NCBI GenBank assembly: GCA_000827325.1
Contig: KN832875.1
Location: 1,240,001-1,304,000 of the forward strand
Reading direction: 5' to 3'
DNA length: 64,000 bases
Origin: Oidiodendron maius Zn
Lineage: Eukaryota; Ascomycota; Leotiomycetes; Myxotrichaceae
The position numbers and the translations under genes are program-made. This document shows positions 56,683 to 64,000 of this stretch, one piece after another (within the stretch, counting starts at the first letter, position 1; every line of letters begins with the position of its first letter). The notes beneath the pieces were generated by a model. It saw only the letters and a list, made by a program, of their open reading frames with translations, was not told where the DNA came from and made no database searches.

Positions 56683-57966
56683 GTTGACGTCTTTGACGTG
56701 TTGAGAAAAGGAGAGGAGCTGTCAGGAAGTATTATGGAAGTGTGTTGACTTGCGCCCAACGATGCCGCGATGGCGGGGTTCTTTCGAAGGAATTCGGTTC
56801 CTGACCGATCGGGCTGCAGAGCCAAGCACGCACGTGACCTCATCTTTCACCGGCCCGTTCTGAAAATTCCAAATCTATGATTCTTTTCCGCGACCATACA
56901 ATCATACACTCGCAGCAGTCTATCATAGATCCGCCCAACTGATTCTGCTGGCGCGATGATATTACCCACTATGTACCTGACTGACTGACTTCCCCAGCAG
57001 TTATGCTAATCTGATCAGAGATTATTCCTCCTATGGAATACCTCAAGGTACGGTCTTACTTCCTCTCCTCCCACTTTTTGTCGCTGCAGCATCTTCTATG
57101 ACGATAAAACCTACTTTAAGAACGGCCAACGGAATTCTCCATGTCGATCCTAAAAAGCATGTCAAGCTCAACAATCTGATCAAAGAGCCTCTCATCATCT
57201 CGTTGTCTTGTTTATCGCTGAAGCCGTGGCTAACAGAGATGTGTGCAGGTACAAGAATCATCTCGAAATGACCACATGGCGTCGCAGATGCACTAGATTG
57301 CGGTTCTTCTCTGTCGAGAATATGCCTGGTTTCTATAGCCCGCTGTCCGTCTCTCTGGAAGGAACCCTGCGAGGGCGGGGAGTCTATCTGTTTGCCTGGT
57401 CAGAGGTATACCGCCAGCAGGAGGTCCTGGTCCTTCTGCCGCTATCGTGCCATGAGCACACCCGTTACCGAGCTAGCTAGAAGTGTGATCGAGGAGCGTG
57501 AAGTGTTACTAGGTTTTAATAGCATTATCTTGAATCCATGCGTGACTATATTCCCCAATTGCGTGTACGTGACCGCGTCGCTGGACCAATTTTTTGCCGA
57601 GCCCTTCCAAAAGATACAAACTCGCGGTCAACGCTGCGTCCCGGGCTCCTTCATCTCTCTGCACCCCATACCCGCCTTCGCTGTGGCCCCCCTAGAATAT
57701 CTCACCTTTGGATTCTTTGCCTTCTCCTTGATTCACTTTGTCTCTCAGTCACCCAGCGGATCCCGAGGAGCTAGAGCATCTGAAGCTCCCCATCAACCCA
57801 CTTGTCGGGCTCGCTACTAGCTGTCACTGGCCTCCCAACCACAAAGTCGACGACATCACCAAAGTCGCCTCTCGAACTTCCCTCTCCTCGACAGCCACAC
57901 TCTCCACCACCGCCATTGCTTGACCGCTGCGCAGCTTCGGTTGCTGCAGCACTGAGCTGGAGGAAC
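56683..57966. other. divergent intergenic region, NTF2 / DUF7918-like gene
   Basis: 1.28 kb between divergent starts. Several overlapping frames of 60-140 codons, none with a family match or consistent splice partners. A frame is open into the DUF7918-like gene from 57802, but it begins with TTG and is Pro/Ser-rich, pyrimidine-rich DNA, so it is taken as 5' UTR. Confidence 0.45.
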
Positions 57967-59838
57967 ATGCCGTGCTTCAAGGGCATCGCAGTCAGCGTGC
58001 ATGCTGAAGGAGCGCCGTTGCCAGAGTATTCGGTGCAGAAGCAGTCCAGAGTCTCGCGCGTGAATACCTATATCCCCGTCCCGAAGCCGAAGGACGTTGC
58101 CTCGATCAAGCCCGAGCCTTCCAAGTTTGCCATCTCAATCACGCTCCTCACCCCGGGCTTGCCAGTTCCCTACTCCACACCGAAACCTACCGCCGCAGAT
58201 CCATATCCACAGCCGCAGATTGTGGGCGATATCCCAGGCATATCCTCCCAAGGGAACCTCCCAGGCGTTGTCAACCCATACATCCCGATCACGAAATCAG
58301 AGAACGAGACTATTGCTGCCTACATCTACTTCGATGGCAGAGCCAAGGAAGAGGTTGCTACACTACTGAGGCCGGGAGAGGAGACTTGGGTGAATTCGCG
58401 ATGGGTCCAAGTTCCAGAATCTGAGGGTGGTGGGCTTGCAGAGAGAGAATTCTTGTTCCGGGAAGTTGGCCTGGAGAGGTGGCTGAACGGACTCGATCTT
58501 GTCGATGGACATGATGCAGCGGCCAAGATTGAGAAGCGGAGGCAGAAGTTTGAGAACCGCCGGCGGCGAAGGAGGGCACAGAACGGGGATGATGAGGAAC
58601 TTGCAGATATGATGTCTTCTCCTAAGGGCCCTGGACCTCGAGACGTCTTGAGATACGGTGCAGATGCCAGTTCTCCAGTAGAAAAGCTCTCAGATGAGGA
58701 CGAATTCAGCAGCGATTCAGATGACGATGCGCCGCCTGAAGCGGCTGGACAGATCAAAGTTGCGATGTTTCGAGTCTTGGCATCCGGGGAGATCAAGAGA
58801 GGCGAATACTCTCCACAGTTTGATGCACACGATGACGACGAGGAAGGCGGCTCAAAGAACGCCGATGGCGACGGAGCAGATATCGACCATACCACTAGCT
58901 TTGCTAAACCAAAGACATTGGATCCGAAGTCTATCAGCACGCAAACTGTTACTGGTATTGATGGGCCAGAGAAGCCATTTGCTGTCTTCACTTTCTTCTA
59001 CAGAGGCGAACGTAAGTGTTCCTAACCAAACTCTTTTCTCTACCCTGAATGGTGCTAACAATACTCTAAGGCCAACTGCAAAAAATGGGAATTCTGCCTC
59101 CAAAGCAACAAAAGGCCACGTCCGGTCCTGCTAAACGAGGGTCAACACAACTGGATTTCGGCAAATTAGCCCCTCTGAAGCCAGGCGGCACGGTGGGTTT
59201 CTCCTCTTTTCGAGACCAAGATGTCTCTTCTGCCCGACAGACCAAATCTAGAAAGAAGAGCAACGGAAGTGTTAGCGGAGCCATGGAGGAAGATAGTGAT
59301 GAGGATGAGGAAGATGCCGAGGTTATTGGCAAGATGGAAGATATTGATGATAAAGACGTGAAGTCTATGTTAAATCCAGAAGATGCAAGGTACCAGGGAG
59401 AACTGGCAGAAGGCGTAGGGCGTATTAAGGTAGGATCGACAGCGTTTCGTCTTGGGACTCTAGACTGATCTGAAGTTACAGCTTAAGCGGCAACACTCTG
59501 CAGAGCCGTTAAATTCGAACTCGCGTAGATCACCAGGCTCAATCGGCACTACGTCCGTGGGAACAACGCCTCCAGCAGAGGTGGACCCTAACTCTACTGC
59601 AAATGCAACCCTCCCAAACAGCGTTTTCAGCGGCAGTGTGCCGGATGACTCGGTGATCGGAAGTCCTCTCAAGAGACACCGAGCTAGTGTGCACGACGTT
59701 GATACCGAGACGATCCAAAAGAGGCTGGGTGCAGGCTTCACGAATAGGCTTGGAGACGTAATGGCAGCCGCTGAAGCAGGCAATATCTCGCCTTCCGAAC
59801 CGGCAATGAAGGCCGATACCCCTGAGGAGGAATTATGA
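57967..59838 (+). CDS. DUF7918-like protein of unknown function
   Basis: Three exons, 57967-59011, 59071-59429 and 59482-59838, give 586 residues starting MPCFKGIAVSVHAEGAPLPE. The N-terminal 200 residues look like the fungal DUF7918 domain: YIPVPKPKDVASIKPEPSKF, IAAYIYFDGRAKEEVATLLR, WVQVPESEGGGLAEREFLFR. A basic patch follows (KIEKRRQKFENRRRRRRA), then acidic and Ser-rich sequence, and after the first splice FYRGE|RQLQKMGILPP. The C-terminal third is disordered with SPLKRHRASVHDVDTETIQK. Function unknown; nuclear location is inferred from the basic and acidic patches. Domain name is from memory and needs a profile search. Confidence 0.65.
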
Positions 59839-60177
59839 GTGAGGAATGACGAATAATGAAGTGGCACCCGGTTCAAGATACACGACGTTTAATGCAAATA
59901 CTAGCATCGAAGTTGATTGTAATGGATTGGAAAGAAGGCATGGAAACAGGTGCAAGGGCCATGAATAAGGTTGCTAGACGTGTTAGTATCGCGTGCATCA
60001 ATTGCATGCCCGTCGATTGTGTAAGGTAGAATACCCAGAAACCAACTCACAGACCTAGACATGGTGCGGCCATTGTCGTCAAGGTAGCTTAGCGGAGTTA
60101 CACCCAAAGATTTACAATATTTTTTATGGGGACTATATCGTATTCGTTGCCAACGAGCATGCATAACCGGTGATGAA
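59839..60177. other. intergenic
   Basis: 340 bp after the DUF7918-like stop. A minus-strand frame (59901-60257) starts without a family signal and is not called. Nothing else seen. Confidence 0.4.
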
Positions 60178-60610
60178 ATGCGGTCAAGATGCGGAGAGGA
60201 GACACAAGGATTCGTTGAGTTGATGTATCTCCAACAGGCAGCTGAATTCCGAACCAACTTAAATTCACATCAATTCTAAGGCGCCCTGCCTCAACTTTAG
60301 AAGGATAACTCGAATCTTTACAACAGAAGCATGTAATGACAAGAACTGTTTAAATCTTCGCAGGATATCTCTTGACTCTGTGCATTTTGCACCCATTCCC
60401 CCCACACCCGGGTCCGCAACACAACGGAAGATCCTTAGTGGCGATGGCTATGGCGATGGCTATGGCGATGGCTATGATCCTTTTAACGCGGAATTCCAAG
60501 TCCGCGCCAATGGTGCACCCAAACTCTTTGGACTTGCGGCTCAGCCAGAAATGGGACCTCCGGGCAGGATGTTCTTTGAAAGAATCTCAGCGCTAGATAC
60601 AGACGAGTGA
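60178..60610 (+). CDS. hypothetical small protein with GDGY repeats
   Basis: Tentative. The frame 60364-60610 reads FAPIPPTPGSATQRKI, SGDGYGDGYGDGYDPFNAEF and APKLFGLAAQPEMGPPGRMF, ending ISALDTDE; it looks like protein but has no ATG. A possible first exon is 60178-60224, from ATG (MRSRCGEETQGFVEL) with donor GTATCT, joined to acceptor TTCGCAG at 60363; this keeps the frame and gives about 97 residues. Three copies of a 12-bp unit encode the GDGY repeats. No family recognised; it may also be an untranslated region. It is convergent with the Impact-family gene (60 bp apart). Confidence 0.3.
60440..60475. repeat. 12-bp tandem repeat, three exact copies
   Basis: GGCGATGGCTAT repeated exactly three times. 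Its length keeps the reading frame, giving Gly-Asp-Gly-Tyr units in the small hypothetical protein. Confidence 0.95.
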
Positions 60611-60669
60611 CGGGTATGTAATTTAGTCGTATAAGCACTCCAGAGAATGAATACTTTCACAAATTTCAT

Positions 60670-62299
60670 TTAGTCTCTCCGCCGGAGGTTCAATATGCTG
60701 GAAAGAGGAACATCCCCCTTACCACCCCACCCAGCCACTCCGCTTTCAACCTCAGGTCTTACCTGCACATACCAGGCCCAAGCACGGTGGTCAAGCTCAT
60801 CTCGACTGATGTGTTCCACCCAACTTGAGAATAGCATATCTAATGCACCGAGAAGAAGCCCTAGATTCTCTTCCTTTTCTCTCTCCAGTGCTGCGCCAGA
60901 TTTCTTCTTCCTTGCAGGACTGTCCACTGCCGGAGGAGGACAACCGAATGCCTTTAAGATATATGATCTGGCCGATTCTGGCTTATATATTGGCATCCCG
61001 CCCCCTGTGCCTCCAGTTACAGGCGCATCGGTGCTTCGCATCGTCTCCAGATCCAGACCCCACAGTGCTTCCTGATCTATGACTCCGGCAACACGAAGAC
61101 GTTGTGACAGTGCATCTCGGGATACTTGGCTCATGATTCTCCAGCGATCTGGGCCGAGCATGATGCCACCATACCAACGAGTAACCACAAGCAACATATC
61201 GACGACATCATTCGACTGTAGAATCTGAAGAATATGTCTTCCTCCTCCAGTTTCTCCATCGTCATTGCTTTCCTCTATGATACTACCGGAATCACTACGG
61301 ACACGCCATGCCGTGATGTTGTGGTCTGCCTCTCTTATTTCCTTACTGATCGAGAGGAGCTTTTGGATGGCTGCTCTAGCCTGAGAAGGAGAGGAGACAG
61401 CAATTGATCGAGCCACGAAGGTTGATTTCTTCGATGTGACACTTGCGGAGACTGCCCAATCAATTTTAGCTCCTTCCTGTTGTAAGCTCTTGGGGGCAGG
61501 ATTGAAAGCCGACTCTCCCACCGTCTCGACTCCACCGCTACCTTCGCCCTTTGCATATAAAGTATGGCCCTCCTGAGATTCTACTCTCTCATCCTCAGGT
61601 CTCCAATTATAACCACCTCTTTTCAAAACATGAATCTCTCGTCCAAGGATTCGCACCTTGGGCTGTCCTATCCCCCACCCTTCGCCCTCCGCACTGGCTC
61701 CCTTCTTCAGACCCAAGCTAACCGCCTTGCTCCTGGAGTTGACACTTACCACCGCCTGCGCCAGACTCAATCTGCTGCTGAGTGGCTGCTCCGGCATCGT
61801 GTATTTCAACAGTTGTACCGCAAACGCCAGGACCAACGGAGCCCTGTTCGTGTAGATCGTGGTTTGGGATATTACCTCTTCATCCGTAGAGGGCTGCGGG
61901 AGCTCAAGTGATGCTTCAAGAGCTTGAGGGGTCTGTGGCTCAGATGCAAGCTCGTAGGCCGATTTGATGCGCTTGGCGGTAGGAGAGACGGTTGAGTCTG
62001 CAGAACGCTTCTTGCTAGGGTCTTTTACAAGCGACTTGCACGCAGTCTGGAGTGACTTAGCTGCTTTAGCATCATTGATAGCAGTGCTTATAGCGGAGAG
62101 GTCGGCGGTGGATATGGCAGCTATGCTATAGAGAGATTGGAAATTCTGCCTTCCATGGGGATTAAGCCACAAGTTCGTACCTACGTAGGCCTGCTTCCTG
62201 TAGAACTTTGACGCGACCCATGGCAGCCATCATGGATAATTTGTTGCGCCCTGTTGTCAATATGCGTAGGAGATCATGCACATCGGCCTGAGATGCCAT
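60670..62299 (-). CDS. Impact (UPF0029) family protein, long fungal form
   Basis: Filamentous-fungal protein with an Impact-type domain (Yih1/IMPACT relatives bind Gcn1 and temper Gcn2). Exons 62299-62181 and 62125-60670 (intron 55 nt), 524 residues. N-terminus MASQADVHDLLRILTTGRNK, then LSMMAAMGRVKVLQEAGLR, spliced to SIAAISTADLSAIS; a Lys/Arg-rich stretch follows (KKRSADSTVSPTAKRIK). NRAPLVLAFAVQLLKYTMPE is well conserved. The Impact domain (about residues 265-360) has ARSIAVSSPSQARAAIQKLL, DDGETGGGRHILQIL and DVVDMLLVVTRWYGG; MLGPDRWRIM ends it. No N-terminal RWD domain, unlike Yih1. The C-terminus reads GVAGWGGKGDVPLSSILNLR. A shorter acceptor would leave a 31-nt intron, so the later one was chosen. 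Confidence 0.82.
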
Positions 62300-62910
62300 A
62301 GCGACCGGCTTCGCAAGCAGCGAGAAGGACGTTGGATGTCTTCAAGTTGGGTGATGTCGCAGACGAGAGTAAATTTGTAGGTCTTCACATGCCTGGAGCC
62401 AAGGGAAGTGGTGTAATGCTTAGTAAGATTGGGACTCTTAACTTTGCTGCACTTGCAAAGTACAAGGCCGGAAATCAAAACTCCATTTCTATGATACATT
62501 GAAACTAAGCTGCCTCCCCGGACGAGAGCAAACAAGCCAATCCTTCCCACGCCATAATCTGATTTCCCCGCGCCTCCATACCGTAATTCCCCAACTTGTT
62601 TACAGAAGCCCGGAATGGAACATTATCATGTAGGATGTATTAGGTTGGATATTATTCATCCTTTCTCCATCCGATGTGCTGCAAAATCTTGCAATATTAC
62701 CGATCCCCTCGCTTGCTATGCAAAGAACCCAGTCTCAGTGATCCGGAACAGAGAAGAAACGCCAGCTGTGACCCGATAGGTTATGTAACAGTCCGGGGAG
62801 AAAGGCACCGGTGCCTCGTAGTCTATATTGAAGGAGGTGTTCGATTTGAAGAACATGGGCATTGGAAATATTTTCATTGTGAAGAGCCATCAGATGTCGG
62901 ACCTCTTATG
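62300..62910. other. intergenic, Impact-family promoter / NOT1 3' side
   Basis: About 610 bp between the Impact-family start and the NOT1 stop, both minus strand. Frames of about 100 codons on each strand have no family signal. Taken as promoter and 3' UTR. Confidence 0.45.
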
Positions 62911-64000
62911 CTATGGCAGAGGGCGTTGTACAAGAGCTGCAAATCGTTCCCCAATCTGCAAATACCGTTAGAACTTTGCCCATAGTAAAAAATATCACTC
63001 TTACCTCCGGTGTTGCTTTGATGAACGGCATCTCAAAGAATAGATATTTATCATTCTTGACGAGCTCAAGAATTGTGACGATAAGCCCCCATGGTTGTGG
63101 CCAATGCCCAAGGAGCCTCTCAAGCAAAATGCGAGTGACCTGCTGGCGAATATCTGACTCCTCCTGATCTGTGTGATCGGTGCCAAACAACTCAAGAAGC
63201 GCTTGGCCGAAATAATGAGTGTGGGCATTCGGAAATCGAAGCTGACTGACGATACTATTTAGGAAATAGTACCGAGCTTCAGGGTTCAATTCGTGCGCCA
63301 GCATGGAGAGGAGGGCGGCATCTGGTGATGTTTGGACGTACGTTGGGCCTCCTTTCCGCGCTGCCCTCGCAATAGATTGCGTACCAATGTACACAACGAC
63401 CGAATCAATCAGCCTTACATCCACATTGATAGGCACAAAGGCGAATGAGCTTTCTCGGCCCCTCTTCTTCTGAATTTCGTGTGTGATGACAGCCACAGTA
63501 TCTTCAGATGGCCCATTCTGAAGAGCTTGGTTTAGGACATCAAATAGTCCTGTCTCATGAAGCGGCGCCTCGACGTCATTCATATTCTCAGGTAAGTCTC
63601 TGATCTCCTCTATACGATCGATCTTCAGACCAGGTTGCAACGGGTCCGGTATCTTAGTATATGGAATCGGATTGGCATTCAGAATAAGATTCTGCAGCTG
63701 GACACAGTGGCTGGGTATATTGGCGCAGAGCTTGGAGTGATGAGCAGCGACAAAATTCGGATAGTCGTGCTGGAGCATGACGAGTAGCTTAAGCACACCT
63801 TGATACATCACTTTCGAGACTGGGGTGATGGTAAGTGGTTTGAGCGACTCTCCCACATAAGCGAATAAGTGACTCAAGAGATCGACATAAGGTTCGCATC
63901 CAGCTCCTTCAGGAAGTCTCATGAGGGGGGGCAAGAAATCACGGTGTGATACTAAACCCAACCAACCCAACATGAAGCCGGGGAAGTAAGACGGTCGGAG
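62911..64000 (-). CDS. NOT1: CCR4-NOT scaffold subunit Not1, C-terminal part
   Basis: C-terminal Not1 domain of the CCR4-NOT deadenylase scaffold. Exons 64000-63005 and 62955-62911 (intron 49 nt); the gene continues beyond the window at its 5' side, so the ATG at 63973 is internal. The frame at the edge reads RPSYFPGFMLGWLGLVSHRD, the family sequence. Further motifs: YVGESLKPLTITPVSKVMYQ, VKNDKYLFFEMPFIKATPE. The splice joins KATPE to IGERFAALVQRPLP and a TAG stop, the expected tail; without it the frame would run on through the intron. NOT1 C-terminal part binds Not2-Not5. Confidence 0.92.

Noticed and set aside
57043-57820. Frames of 72-142 codons on both strands upstream of the DUF7918-like gene
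   Set aside because: Mutually overlapping, no family, non-ATG or poor starts; read as promoter/5' UTR.
59901-60257. 118-codon minus-strand frame downstream of the DUF7918-like gene
   Set aside because: No family signal, Cys/His/Ser-rich shadow-like translation, no neighbouring splice partners.

Overview
The window is nuclear DNA of a filamentous ascomycete (Pezizomycotina). Evidence: densely packed eukaryotic genes with short introns (mostly 45-75 nt, GT...AG, with CTAAC/CTAAT-like branch points), fungal-only proteins (DASH subunit Duo1, Aim21, Tvp18, Bre4-like transporter, SurE-TTL Pby1) and a mitochondrial ESSS subunit of complex I, which budding yeasts such as Saccharomyces lack. A leotiomycete-like origin is my guess from protein flavour only. 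I find no rRNA, tRNA, CRISPR or intact mobile element.

Layout. 0-6 kb: 3' end of a TRAPPII subunit gene (TRAPPC10/Trs130), an alpha/beta hydrolase, and the BRCT protein Rtt107/Brc1. 6-24.6 kb: ESCRT-II Vps25, Ran exchange factor RCC1, Scy1-like pseudokinase, branched-chain aminotransferase, complex I ESSS subunit, a PMC1-type Ca2+-ATPase and a Sir2/Hst1 sirtuin. 24.9-40.4 kb: Bre4-like multi-pass membrane protein, helicase-nuclease Dna2, oxodicarboxylate carrier, a small lysine/alanine-rich H1-like protein, and Pby1. 40.8-47.9 kb: a disordered S/T-P-rich protein, Duo1, RNase H2 subunit B and Mcm10. 47.9-50.1 kb: an AT-rich, ORF-poor island, probably repeat debris. 50.1-64 kb: Aim21, Tvp18, NTF2, a DUF7918-like protein, an Impact-family protein and the C-terminal part of Not1, which runs off the window.

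Themes. Several genes serve DNA replication and genome stability (RTT107, SIR2, DNA2, RNH202, MCM10, DUO1, the H1-like gene). RNH202 and MCM10 share a divergent promoter with two ACGCGT (MCB) motifs, and single MCB motifs lie 70-135 bp upstream of DUO1, DNA2 and the H1-like gene, suggesting MBF-type G1/S control. The motif alone is common by chance, so this is a hypothesis. Gene models were rebuilt by hand from splice signals, reading frame and remembered family sequences: many first exons are tiny (7-46 nt) and some internal exons are 11-30 nt. I see no obvious undescribed system; the most interesting items are gene-structure oddities, the MCB pattern and the degenerate island.
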